Below are positions 16,869-25,140 of a DNA stretch of 64,000 nt, piece by piece (the stretch's first letter is position 1; each line of letters begins with the position of its first letter). A program made the translations under genes and the position numbers. The notes under the pieces are model-generated. The model was not told the origin of the DNA. It was given only the letters and a program-made list of their open reading frames with translations, and searched no databases. Origin of the DNA: Pseudomonas karstica. GTDB taxonomy: Bacteria; Pseudomonadota; Gammaproteobacteria; Pseudomonadales; Pseudomonadaceae. The DNA lies in assembly GCF_009707515.1 (NCBI RefSeq), contig NZ_WLYI01000008.1, positions 92,145-156,144 of the forward strand, read 5' to 3'.

Positions 16869-17327
16869 ATGAATTCGCCCCAACCTCACGTGATTGAGCA
16901 CAAGCCTTCATTCTGGAGCCGTCCTCGTCTGTTCATCGCAACGTGCGTCGTTGTGGTCGCAGGCCTCGGTGGCGCGATTTATACCCAAGATGACGTCAAG
17001 TCCGCCGCGACCCTGGTCACCACCAACCAACAACCGGCAACCCAGATCAGGGCGCACAAGGATTATCTGGAAGTGGAGCCAATTGCCTCTACCGCCCCTG
17101 AGCCTGACCGCAGCCTGGAGCTATGGGCGATGCCCGCAGGTAGCGCTCCCGTCTCCCTGGGACTGCTGCCCGAAGATGGCAAAGGCATCATTGGCCTCAA
17201 CCCACGCCAGCAAGAAACCATCAGCCAGCCGGTAGAGCTGCTGGTCAGCTCGGAAACCAAGGGCGGCTCGCTGAGCAAGCAACCCACTGGGCCGACGGTG
17301 TATCAAGGTGCGCTGGCACGGCGCTAA
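16869..17327 (+). CDS. Membrane-anchored RskA-like domain protein, lacking anti-sigma N-terminus
   Basis: A 152-residue protein: about 20 N-terminal residues, one membrane segment (about 23-40, LFIATCVVVVAGLGGAIY), then a periplasmic domain with SLELWAMPAGSAPVSLGLLPEDGKG that matches the C-terminal domain of RskA-type anti-sigma-K factors. Full RskA proteins have about 90 more N-terminal residues forming a zinc-type or zinc-less sigma-binding domain, and an ECF sigma gene beside them; both are missing here. AGGA precedes ATG 16869. It may be a truncated relic or a family member with a new role. A terminator follows. Confidence 0.7.
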   Translation: MNSPQPHVIEHKPSFWSRPRLFIATCVVVVAGLGGAIYTQDDVKSAATLVTTNQQPATQIRAHKDYLEVEPIASTAPEPDRSLELWAMPAGSAPVSLGLLPEDGKGIIGLNPRQQETISQPVELLVSSETKGGSLSKQPTGPTVYQGALARR

Positions 17328-17340
17328 GCCCCAGACGCAA

Positions 17341-17366
17341 AAAGGGCGACCCCAGGGTCGCCCTTT
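17341..17366. terminator. Bidirectional terminator between RskA-like gene and fdhA
   Basis: AAAGGGCGACCC and GGGTCGCCCTTT form a perfect 12-bp stem with T-rich sequence on the right and A-rich sequence on the left. It can end the rightward RskA-like transcript and the leftward glyA-sox-purU-fdhA transcript. Confidence 0.9.
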
Positions 17367-17380
17367 TCTTTGCCTGGCGT

Positions 17381-18580
17381 TTACGCCGCACTGAACAACT
17401 TGTGCGGATCAATCACAAACTTCTTCGGTACACCCGCATCGAACTCGCCATACCCACGCGGCGCGTCATCCAGGCTGATCACTTCTACGCCCACAATGTC
17501 GGCGATCTTGATCCGGTCCCACATGATTGCCTGCATCAGTTGGCGGTTGTATTTCATTACCGGGGTCTGGCCGGTGTGGAAGCTGTGGGACTTGGCCCAA
17601 CCCAGCCCGAAGCGGATGCTCAGGCTGCCCATTTTCGCGGCGGCATCCACGGCACCTGGATCTTCGGTGACGTACAGGCCGGGAATACCAATTTTGCCGG
17701 CCACGCGCACCACACCCATCAACGAGTTGAGCACCGTGGCAGGCGCTTCGTGCTTGACGCCGTCATGGCCGTGGCCACGGGCTTCAAAGCCCACCGCATC
17801 CACCGCACAATCGACTTCCGGTTCGCCCAGCAACGCAGCGATTTGTTCGTGCAGCGGCGTGTCCTTGGACAGGTCGGCAATTTCAAAACCCTGAGCCTTG
17901 GCGTGAGCCAGGCGGATCGGGTTGACGTCGCCGATGATCACCACCGCGGCGCCCAACAGGCGCGCAGAAGCAGCAGCGGCCAGGCCAACAGGACCGGCAC
18001 CGGCCACATAGACAGTGCTACCTGGGCCAACACCGGCGGTTACGGCACCGTGATAACCGGTTGGCAGAATGTCGGAAAGGCAAGTCAGGTCACGGATCTT
18101 TTCCATGGCCCGGTCGCGGTCCGGCAGTTTCAGCAGGTTGAAGTCGGCGTAAGGCACCAGCGCGTATTCGGCTTGGCCACCGGTCCAGTCGCCCATGTCG
18201 ACATAGCCATAGGCGCCGCCCGGACGAGCCGGGTTTACGCTCAGGCACACGCCGGTGTGCATTTCCTTGCAAGAGCGGCAACGACCGCAGGCGACGTTGA
18301 ACGGTACGGAAACCAGGTCGCCGATTTTCAGGTTTTCGACGTCGCTGCCTTTCTCGATGACTTCACCCGTGATCTCGTGCCCCAGCACCAGGCCGGTCTG
18401 GGCAGTGGTACGGCCGCGCACCATGTGTTGGTCGGAGCCGCAGATATTGGTGGAGACCACGCGCAGGATGACGCCGTGCTCAATCTTCCTGCCACGGGGG
18501 TCCTGCATTTTGGGATAGTCGATTTTCTGTACTTCGACCTTGCCGTTGCCGAGATATACGACGCCACGATTACCAGACAT
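17381..18580 (-). CDS. fdhA: Glutathione-independent formaldehyde dehydrogenase
   Basis: A 399-residue zinc medium-chain dehydrogenase, the same length as P. putida formaldehyde dehydrogenase. Catalytic zinc ligands include C47 (NICGSD) and H68 (LGHEITGEV). The structural zinc ligands C98, C101, C104 and C112 (CGRCRSCKEMHTGVC) are all present, as is the NAD-binding motif GAGPVGLAAA. It oxidises formaldehyde to formate without added glutathione. Here it removes formaldehyde released by sarcosine and dimethylglycine oxidation. GAGGTG precedes the ATG at 18580. It is the last gene of the minus-strand block and ends at the bidirectional terminator. Confidence 0.96.
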   Translation of the reverse strand: MSGNRGVVYLGNGKVEVQKIDYPKMQDPRGRKIEHGVILRVVSTNICGSDQHMVRGRTTAQTGLVLGHEITGEVIEKGSDVENLKIGDLVSVPFNVACGRCRSCKEMHTGVCLSVNPARPGGAYGYVDMGDWTGGQAEYALVPYADFNLLKLPDRDRAMEKIRDLTCLSDILPTGYHGAVTAGVGPGSTVYVAGAGPVGLAAAASARLLGAAVVIIGDVNPIRLAHAKAQGFEIADLSKDTPLHEQIAALLGEPEVDCAVDAVGFEARGHGHDGVKHEAPATVLNSLMGVVRVAGKIGIPGLYVTEDPGAVDAAAKMGSLSIRFGLGWAKSHSFHTGQTPVMKYNRQLMQAIMWDRIKIADIVGVEVISLDDAPRGYGEFDAGVPKKFVIDPHKLFSAA

Positions 18581-18620
18581 GTGAGTCACCTCTATCTTTG
18601 TTGTTGTGGAGAATGGAGTG

Positions 18621-18697
18621 AGCTTCAAGCGGCAAGCTATAAGCCGCAAGAAGTGTGCATACCGCCTTTTCTTGCGGCTTGAAGCTTGCAACTTGCC
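18621..18697. repeat. Inverted repeat (GCTTCAAGCCGCAAG class) between purU and fdhA
   Basis: AGCTTCAAGCGGCAAGCT at the left and GCGGCTTGAAGCTTGC at the right are inverted copies of a palindromic word, with AGCCGCAAG and CTTGCGGCT as inner arms. It looks like a REP-type element of another class than those elsewhere in the window. Confidence 0.75.
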
Positions 18698-18698
18698 T

Positions 18699-19556
18699 CT
18701 AAAGAACGACCGTCCTGTTAGCGTTCAAAAACACCCGTCTTTCGATGTGATAACCCACGGCTCGGGCCAGTGTCAGCCCCTCGATATCCCGCCCCTTGGC
18801 AATCAGATCCTCGGGATAGTGACTGTGATCCACCACCTCCACGCCCTGGGCGATGATCGGGCCTTCGTCCAGGTCGTTGTTGATGTAGTGCGCGGTGGCA
18901 CCCACCAGTTTCACGCCCTTGTTGTAGGCCTGGTGGTAAGGCTTGGCACCCTTGAACCCCGGCAGCAGGGAGTGGTGGATATTGATGGCCTTGCCATCGA
19001 GCTTGCGACACAGCTCCGGTGACAGCACTTGCATATAGCGGGCAAGGATCACCAGTTCGGCGCCAGTGTCTTCCACCACTTGCCACACCTGACGCTCCTG
19101 GGACGGTTTGTCGTTGGGGTCGAGGGGGAAATGGTAGTAGGGAATCTGGTGCCAGTCGGCCAACGGTTTGAGGTCGGGGTGGTTGGACACCACCGCGACC
19201 ACGTCCATCGACAATTGACCGATGCGCTGGCGGTACAGCAGGTCATTCAGGCAGTGATCGGCCTTGGAGACCATGATCACCACTTTTGGCCGGTAGTTCG
19301 GCGCCGTCAGTTCGAAGATCATGCCGAAGGCCTCGCCACGCGCGGCCAGGCCATCACGGAAAGCCTGTTCGTCGAAGCCGTCGGGCTGGCGAAACTCCAC
19401 ACGGATGAAAAAGCGGCCCGAGAGCCGATCATCGAACGAGTGGTGTTCGGTGACGTAGCAGCCCTGCTCGAACAGATAGCGGGTGACCGCATCCACCGTG
19501 CCGAGCACGCTGGGGCAGTCGGCAGTCAAAATCCATGTATCGGGTGCGCGGCTCAT
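18699..19556 (-). CDS. purU: Formyltetrahydrofolate deformylase
   Basis: A 285-residue enzyme that hydrolyses 10-formyl-THF to formate and THF. It has an N-terminal ACT domain (about 8-85, LTADCPSVLGTVDAVTRYL) and a C-terminal formyl-transferase-like catalytic domain with INIHHSLLPGFKGAKPYHQA containing the active-site histidine region. In this operon it regenerates free THF from C1 units made by sarcosine oxidation. AAGGAG lies upstream of ATG 19556; the frame extends to 19583 into a repeat. A REP-type palindrome separates it from soxG. Confidence 0.95.
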   Translation of the reverse strand: MSRAPDTWILTADCPSVLGTVDAVTRYLFEQGCYVTEHHSFDDRLSGRFFIRVEFRQPDGFDEQAFRDGLAARGEAFGMIFELTAPNYRPKVVIMVSKADHCLNDLLYRQRIGQLSMDVVAVVSNHPDLKPLADWHQIPYYHFPLDPNDKPSQERQVWQVVEDTGAELVILARYMQVLSPELCRKLDGKAINIHHSLLPGFKGAKPYHQAYNKGVKLVGATAHYINNDLDEGPIIAQGVEVVDHSHYPEDLIAKGRDIEGLTLARAVGYHIERRVFLNANRTVVL

Positions 19557-19571
19557 TGTTGGTGACTCCTT

Positions 19572-19678
19572 GATCGTTCCCACGCTCTGCGTGGGAACGC
19601 CGCCATGGACGCTCTGCGTCCGCTCTTGGGACGCGGAGCGTCCCGGGATGCATTCCCACGCAGAGCGTGGGAACGATC
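19572..19678. repeat. GATCGTTCCCACGC-class composite palindrome between soxG and purU
   Basis: Begins GATCGTTCCCACGCTCTGCG and ends with the near-exact reverse complement GAGCGTGGGAACGATC, with two inner inverted words around GGACGCTCTGCGTCC. It runs up to the soxG stop codon. The same class recurs at 20336, 29494-30003, 37326, 52669 and elsewhere. Confidence 0.9.
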
Positions 19679-19679
19679 A

Positions 19680-20312
19680 TTACGCTTGGACGCTCAGGCC
19701 AAATTCGGCCGATGCATCCTGCAACCACAGCCACCAGTAATCCGAGAAACTGCGACGAATCACCAGTTCCCAGGTGTCTTCAGCCGTGTGGCGAATCACC
19801 AATTGCGACTTGGCAAATACCGTCCCCACTGCCTTGCCCACCGGGAAGTTGTTGGGGTGCACGTCGTAGCTGGTGGACTTCATTAGCACGTCGCGCACAT
19901 TCGGGCCGCTCAGTTCCAGGATCTGTTGGCCGCCGCTGACGTTGACGATCTGGATATGCAGGTCGCCCAGCGCCTCACGCAGACTTTTCTCGGCGCCAAG
20001 TTCCTCACCGCTCGGTACCACCAGCAGCCACTCGTCCGGGCCCAGCCATTGCAGGCTGGTTTCGCCCTTGACGATGACAGCCAAGGCGCCCGGCAACTCA
20101 ATGCCCAAGGCCTTGTGTACGCCGGCGGCAAAGGCCGCGTCATGGCCATCGCCACGAATGGTCAGGTGGCCGAGGAGTTTCTTTTCGCGCACGGTCACAC
20201 CGGCGTTTTTGCGGCCCTTGCCCACCAGGCTGGCGAGGTCGGCATGGTGCAGCGACGACTCGGCCCTGGCCCCGGTGGTAGGGCGTTGTTCATATACATT
20301 GACTGCGGTCAT
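19680..20312 (-). CDS. soxG: Sarcosine oxidase gamma subunit
   Basis: A 210-residue subunit of heterotetrameric sarcosine oxidase. SoxG has a folate-binding-like fold and packs against the alpha and beta subunits; it does not carry a cofactor. Recognisable stretches are SLQWLGPDEWLLVVP, NVSGGQQILELSGPNVRDVLMKS and WELVIRRSFSDYWWLWL, typical of the family. ATG 20312 is preferred over 20321. It lies 82 bp after soxA, the spacer being filled by half of a REP-type palindrome, and is followed by a full one. Confidence 0.95.
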   Translation of the reverse strand: MTAVNVYEQRPTTGARAESSLHHADLASLVGKGRKNAGVTVREKKLLGHLTIRGDGHDAAFAAGVHKALGIELPGALAVIVKGETSLQWLGPDEWLLVVPSGEELGAEKSLREALGDLHIQIVNVSGGQQILELSGPNVRDVLMKSTSYDVHPNNFPVGKAVGTVFAKSQLVIRHTAEDTWELVIRRSFSDYWWLWLQDASAEFGLSVQA

Positions 20313-20335
20313 ATGGAGCACCTTTGTCTTAAATT

Positions 20336-20390
20336 GATCGTTCCCGCGCTCTGCGTGGGAATGCCGCCATGGACGCTCTGCGCCCGATCA
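20336..20390. repeat. Half-copy of the GATCGTTCCCACGC palindrome between soxA and soxG
   Basis: GATCGTTCCCGCGCTCTGCG followed by GGGAATGCCGCCATGGACGC matches the left half of the 19572 element; the right half is missing. It occupies most of the soxA-soxG spacer. Confidence 0.8.
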
Positions 20391-20394
20391 GGTG

Positions 20395-23300
20395 TCAGAT
20401 GTTCTGCTGCTCGCCTTTCGGGTCGAAGAACACCGAGGAAACAATCTCGGCCTCGATCACGCTGCCATCCGCCAGCGGTGCAAATACCCGCTCGCCGATG
20501 CGCTTCAAGCCGCCCTTGACCACGCCCATGGCAAACGAATAACCGAGGGAGTTATGGGCATAACTTGAGGTGACGTGGCCGACCATCTTCATCGGGATCG
20601 CCTGCTTGGTGTCGAACACCAACTGCGCGCCTTCCGGCAGCCACACGTTCGGATCAATCGGCTTGAGGCCCACCAGCTGTTTGCGCTCTTCGCGCACGCA
20701 ATCTTCACGGTTCATCCCGCGCCAGCCAATCCATGAGAACGGCTTGGTACGGCCGACACACCAGCCCATGTTCAGGTCGTCCGGGGTCATCGAGCCGTCA
20801 GTGTCCTGGCCGACAATGATGAAGCCCTTCTCGGCCCGCAGCACGTGCATGGTTTCAGTGCCATACGGCGTCAGGTTGTACTGCTTGCCGGCCTCGACGA
20901 TTTGTTCCAGCACGCCCATGGCGTAGTCGGCCTGCACGTTGACTTCATAGGACAACTCGCCGGTAAACGAGATCCGGAACACCCGGGCCGGCACACCACC
21001 TACCAAACCTTCTTTCCAGGTCATGAACGGGAAGCCGTCCTTGTCCAGGTCGATGTCGGTGACTTCTGCCAGCAGCTTGCGGCTGTTGGGGCCCGACAGG
21101 GTCATGGTCGCCCAATGGTCGGTGACCGAGGTGAAGTACACCTTGAGATCCGGCCATTCGGTCTGCTGGTAGATTTCCAGCCACTGCAACACACGGGCCG
21201 CACCGCCGGTGGTGGTGGTCATCAGGAAGTGATTGTCGGCCAGACAGGCGGTGACGCCGTCGTCGAAGACCATGCCGTCTTCCTTGCACATCAAGCCGTA
21301 GCGGGCCTTGCCCACGTCGAGCTTGGTCCAGGCGTTGCTGTAGATGCGGTTGAGGAACTCACGGGCATCCGGACCCTGAATGTCGATCTTGCCGAGGGTG
21401 GACGCGTCCAGCAGGCCAACGCTGTCGCGTACCGCCAGGCATTCGCGCTTCACGGCGGCGTGCAGGTCTTCACCGTTGCGCGGGAAGTACCAGGGGCGTT
21501 TCCACTGGCCGACGTCTTCAAACTCGGCGCCGTTCTTCACGTGCCAAGCGTGCAGCGCGGTGTAACGCACCGGCTCGAAGATATGCCCACAGTGCCGGCC
21601 CGCTATCGCGCCGAAAGTCACTGGCGTGTAGTTGGGGCGGAACATGGTGGTGCCCATTTGCGGGATGGTCACGTTCAGGGAGCGGGCGGCAATGGCCAGG
21701 CCGTTGACGTTACCCAGCTTACCCTGGTCAGTGCCGAAACCCAGCGCGGTGTAGCGCTTGACGTGTTCCACCGACTCGAAACCTTCACGGGTCGCCAATT
21801 CGATAGCGGCGGCGGTCACGTCGTTTTGCAGGTCGACAAATTGCTTCGGCGCCCGTGCCGTGGCTTTTTCGTGAGGCACCTGGAACAGCGCCAGGGTTGG
21901 CTCTTCCAGGCGGCTCAGGGCTTTGGGCAATACGCCTTCCACTGGTTGGAAACCGGCTTCGCTGGCTGCGCGCACGCCGCCTTCAAAACCGTCCGCCAGG
22001 GAATCACCGAGGCCGTACACGCCGTTGATACCACCGACACACACGCGTTTTTGCGGTGCTTCGCCCGGAACAAAACCGAGGATGTCTTCACGCCAGGTCG
22101 GTTTGCCACCCAGGTGCGAAGCCAGGTGAACCACAGGGCTGTAGCCGCCGGAGCTGGCCACCAGGTCGCAATCCAGCCATTCACCGGGGCTGGTGACTTT
22201 ATGCGCTTTGACGTCAATCGCCGCCACGCGGGCACCGGTCACGTGCTTGCTCCCGCGGACCTCGATCACGGCGCTGCCGGTGAGGATGCGAATACCTTTG
22301 GCGCGCGCTTCTTCAACCAATGCGCCGCGTGGGTTGTGGCGCGCATCGGCCACGGCCACGACTGAAAGGCCTGCGTCAAACCAGTCCAGCGCCACACGGT
22401 AGGCGTGGTCGTTGTTGGTCGACAGCAGCAGCTTCTTGCCCGGTGCCACGCCGTAACGGCGCACATAAGTGGAGACCGCACCGGCCAACATGTTGCCCGG
22501 CACGTCGTTGTTGCCATATACCAGCGGACGCTCACACGCGCCGGTGGCCAGCACCACGCGCTTGGCGCGGACACGGTGGATGCGTTGGCGCACTTGGCCA
22601 ATCGGTGCACGGTCACCGAGGTGATCGGTAAGGCGCTCGTGAATGGTCAGGAAGTTGTGGTCGTGGTAGCCATTGACGGTAGCGCGAGGCAGCAGCAGCA
22701 CATCCGGCAGGGAGTTGAGTTCGGCAATAACGCTGGCAACCCATTCGGTAGCCGGCTTGCCGTCGAGGCTTTCGCGAGAGTCCAGCAGCGTACCGCCAAA
22801 CTCTTCCTGCTCATCGGCAAGAATCACCCGGGCGCCGCTGCGGGCAGCTGCCAGTGCAGCAGACAAACCCGCAGGGCCGGCGCCGACAATCAGCACGTCG
22901 CAATGACGGTTCATGTAGTCGTAGGTATCCGGGTCATTCTCGGTCGGCGAACGGCCAAGCCCGGCAGCCTTGCGAATGTACTTCTCGTAAGTCATCCAGA
23001 ACGATTGCGGGTACATGAAGGTTTTGTAGTAGAAACCCGGCGGCATCAGCTTGCCGCCAACCTTGCCGAGAATGCCCATCATGTCGTTGTTGACGCTCGG
23101 CCAGCCGTTGGTGCTGGTGGCGACGAGCCCCTGATACAACGCCTGTTGCGTGGCGCGCACGTTGGGAATCTGGGTGGCTTCGGTGGCACCGATCTGCAGC
23201 ACCGCGTTCGGCTCTTCGGCGCCGGCAGCAAAGATGCCCCGCGGGCGCGAGTACTTGAAGCTGCGACCGATGACATCGACGCCATTGGCCAGTAAGGCGG

Positions 23301-23412
23301 CGGCCAGGGTGTCACCTTCAAAGCCTTTGTAGCTCTGGCCGTTGAAGGTGAAGCTCAAGACTTTGTTGCGGTCGATCCGGCCACCGTTGGACAGGCGATT
23401 GATCTGGCTCAT
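20395..23412 (-). CDS. soxA: Sarcosine oxidase alpha subunit
   Basis: A 1005-residue large subunit. N-terminal ferredoxin-like fold (residues 20-100), a dinucleotide-binding domain with LIVGAGPAGLSAALAAARSG near 172-192 that holds NAD, and a C-terminal half (about 600-1000) of the GcvT/DMGDH aminomethyltransferase fold that binds THF. The enzyme oxidises sarcosine to glycine and passes the methyl group to THF as 5,10-methylene-THF, or releases formaldehyde when THF is absent. The start overlaps the soxD stop in ATGA. Length and order agree with the P. aeruginosa and Corynebacterium enzymes. Confidence 0.96.
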   Translation of the reverse strand: MSQINRLSNGGRIDRNKVLSFTFNGQSYKGFEGDTLAAALLANGVDVIGRSFKYSRPRGIFAAGAEEPNAVLQIGATEATQIPNVRATQQALYQGLVATSTNGWPSVNNDMMGILGKVGGKLMPPGFYYKTFMYPQSFWMTYEKYIRKAAGLGRSPTENDPDTYDYMNRHCDVLIVGAGPAGLSAALAAARSGARVILADEQEEFGGTLLDSRESLDGKPATEWVASVIAELNSLPDVLLLPRATVNGYHDHNFLTIHERLTDHLGDRAPIGQVRQRIHRVRAKRVVLATGACERPLVYGNNDVPGNMLAGAVSTYVRRYGVAPGKKLLLSTNNDHAYRVALDWFDAGLSVVAVADARHNPRGALVEEARAKGIRILTGSAVIEVRGSKHVTGARVAAIDVKAHKVTSPGEWLDCDLVASSGGYSPVVHLASHLGGKPTWREDILGFVPGEAPQKRVCVGGINGVYGLGDSLADGFEGGVRAASEAGFQPVEGVLPKALSRLEEPTLALFQVPHEKATARAPKQFVDLQNDVTAAAIELATREGFESVEHVKRYTALGFGTDQGKLGNVNGLAIAARSLNVTIPQMGTTMFRPNYTPVTFGAIAGRHCGHIFEPVRYTALHAWHVKNGAEFEDVGQWKRPWYFPRNGEDLHAAVKRECLAVRDSVGLLDASTLGKIDIQGPDAREFLNRIYSNAWTKLDVGKARYGLMCKEDGMVFDDGVTACLADNHFLMTTTTGGAARVLQWLEIYQQTEWPDLKVYFTSVTDHWATMTLSGPNSRKLLAEVTDIDLDKDGFPFMTWKEGLVGGVPARVFRISFTGELSYEVNVQADYAMGVLEQIVEAGKQYNLTPYGTETMHVLRAEKGFIIVGQDTDGSMTPDDLNMGWCVGRTKPFSWIGWRGMNREDCVREERKQLVGLKPIDPNVWLPEGAQLVFDTKQAIPMKMVGHVTSSYAHNSLGYSFAMGVVKGGLKRIGERVFAPLADGSVIEAEIVSSVFFDPKGEQQNI

Positions 23413-23711
23413 ACCTTCTCTCCAGAAGCCTTGGCGGTGAATTGCGGCTGGCTGCCAATCTTGTAGGTTTCAAGAATTTCGTAGGTGACAGTGTCGCGGG
23501 TGGCGTTGAAGTACTGACGGCAACCGGCGGCGTGAATCCACAGTTCGTGGTGCAAGCCGCGCGGGTTATCGCGAAAGAACATGTAGTCGCCCCACTGCTC
23601 GTCGGTGCAGGTATTCGGGTCCAGCGGGCGCGGGATATGCGCTTGGCCGGACGCATGGAATTCCTCTTCGGAGCGCAGTTCGCCACAGTGAGGACAGAAG
23701 ATATGCAACAT
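23409..23711 (-). CDS. soxD: Sarcosine oxidase delta subunit
   Basis: A 100-residue zinc-binding subunit. C6 and C9 (CPHCG) with H60 and C64 (LWIHAAGC) correspond to the four zinc ligands known from the heterotetrameric enzyme. It has a structural role in the complex. The stop overlaps soxA in ATGA. It is separated from soxB by an unusual 133-bp palindrome. Confidence 0.95.
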   Translation of the reverse strand: MLHIFCPHCGELRSEEEFHASGQAHIPRPLDPNTCTDEQWGDYMFFRDNPRGLHHELWIHAAGCRQYFNATRDTVTYEILETYKIGSQPQFTAKASGEKV

Positions 23712-23730
23712 AGGGAGTTTCTCCTCTCAA

Positions 23731-23863
23731 GCGCCGTGAAAACGTAGCGAGCTAAGGCAAGACAAGGCAAAAACAGGGGAGAAAGCGGAGCTTAGTTTAC
23801 TAAGTGAGCATTTCGAGCCTGTTTTTAACGCAGTATTGCCGAGCGCAGTAGTTTTCATGGCGC
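23731..23863. repeat. 133-bp imperfect palindrome between soxB and soxD
   Basis: Nested inverted words: GCGCCGTGAAAAC (23731) with GTTTTCATGGCGC (23851), AAAAACAGG (23769) with CCTGTTTTT (23818), and a centre CTTAG-TTTA-CTAAG (23791-23804). The whole can fold as one long hairpin in the sox transcript. It is unlike the REP classes elsewhere in the window. Confidence 0.85.
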
Positions 23864-23867
23864 TTTG

Positions 23868-25118
23868 TTAGTGGGCGACGGCTGCAGCGCCATGTTCATC
23901 GATCAACGCACCGTTGTGGAAACGGTCGATGGAGAAAGGCGCGGCCAACGGGTGCATTTCACCCTTGGCGAGGCTGGCGGCAAACACGTTGCCGGAGCCT
24001 GGGGTGGCCTTGAAACCACCGGTGCCCCAACCGCAGTTGAAGAACATGTTCGGTACCGGCGTCTTGGAGATGATCGGGCAGGCGTCCGGCGTGGTGTCGA
24101 CGATGCCGCCCCACTGGCGGTTCATGCGCACACGGGACAACACCGGGAACATCTCGACGATGGCCTGGATGGTGTGTTCGATCACCGGGTACGAACCGCG
24201 CTGGCCGTAGCCGTTGTAGCCGTCGATACCGGCGCCGATCACCAGGTCGCCCTTGTCGGACTGGCTGATGTAACCGTGCACAGCGTTGGACATGATCACG
24301 CTGTCGATAATCGGCTTGATCGGCTCCGACACCAACGCTTGCAGCGGGTGGGATTCGATCGGCAGGCGAAAGCCCGCAAGGCCAGCCATATGCCCGGAGT
24401 TACCGGCGGTTACTACACCGACGCGCTTGGCGCCGATAAAACCCTTGTTGGTTTCGACGCCGATGCACACGCCGTTTTCCTTGCGAAAACCGATCACTTC
24501 GGTCTGCTGGATCAGGTCCACGCCCAATGCGTCAGCAGCCCGGGCAAAGCCCCAGGCCACGGCATCGTGACGGGCCACGCCGCCGCGACGCTGCACGGTG
24601 GCGCCCAGTACCGGGTAGCGGGTGTTTTTTGAGCAGTCGAGGTACGGAATCTCATCGGCCACTTGCTGGGCATTGAGCAGTTCGCCGTCCACCCCGTTGA
24701 GGCGGTTGGCACTGACCCGGCGCTCGGAATCACGGATGTCCTGCAAGGTATGGCACAGGTTGTAGACGCCACGCTGGGAGAACATCACGTTGTAGTTGAG
24801 ATCCTGTGACAGGCCTTCCCACAGCTTCATCGCGTGTTCGTAGAGGTGCGCGGATTCATCCCACAGGTAGTTGGAACGCACAATGGTGGTGTTGCGCGCG
24901 GTGTTGCCGCCCCCCAGCCAGCCCTTCTCGACCACGGCCACGTTGGTGATGCCGTGCTCCTTGGCCAGGTAGTAGGCGGTCGCCAGACCATGCCCGCCGC
25001 CGCCGACGATGACCACGTCATACACCTTTTTAGGGGTCGGCGTGCGCCACATCTTCTGCCAGTTTTCGTGGTGGCTGAGTGAGTGCTTGAAGAGGCCGAA
25101 GCCCGAGTAGCGTTGCAT
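23868..25118 (-). CDS. soxB: Sarcosine oxidase beta subunit
   Basis: A 416-residue flavoprotein subunit. The FAD-binding motif [18 protein letters not shown] lies near 34-52; [23 protein letters not shown] follows. ARHDAVAWG near residue 180 contains the histidine that carries covalent FMN in this family. It catalyses the oxidation of sarcosine (N-methylglycine), the last demethylation in betaine breakdown. ATG 25118 with GGAG upstream gives the usual length and the [10 protein letters not shown] start; the open frame continues to 25217 into glyA. It lies 22 bp after glyA, so the two are co-transcribed. Confidence 0.96.
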   Translation of the reverse strand: MQRYSGFGLFKHSLSHHENWQKMWRTPTPKKVYDVVIVGGGGHGLATAYYLAKEHGITNVAVVEKGWLGGGNTARNTTIVRSNYLWDESAHLYEHAMKLWEGLSQDLNYNVMFSQRGVYNLCHTLQDIRDSERRVSANRLNGVDGELLNAQQVADEIPYLDCSKNTRYPVLGATVQRRGGVARHDAVAWGFARAADALGVDLIQQTEVIGFRKENGVCIGVETNKGFIGAKRVGVVTAGNSGHMAGLAGFRLPIESHPLQALVSEPIKPIIDSVIMSNAVHGYISQSDKGDLVIGAGIDGYNGYGQRGSYPVIEHTIQAIVEMFPVLSRVRMNRQWGGIVDTTPDACPIISKTPVPNMFFNCGWGTGGFKATPGSGNVFAASLAKGEMHPLAAPFSIDRFHNGALIDEHGAAAVAH

Positions 25119-25140
25119 AGTCATTACTCCAAAACCGCGC

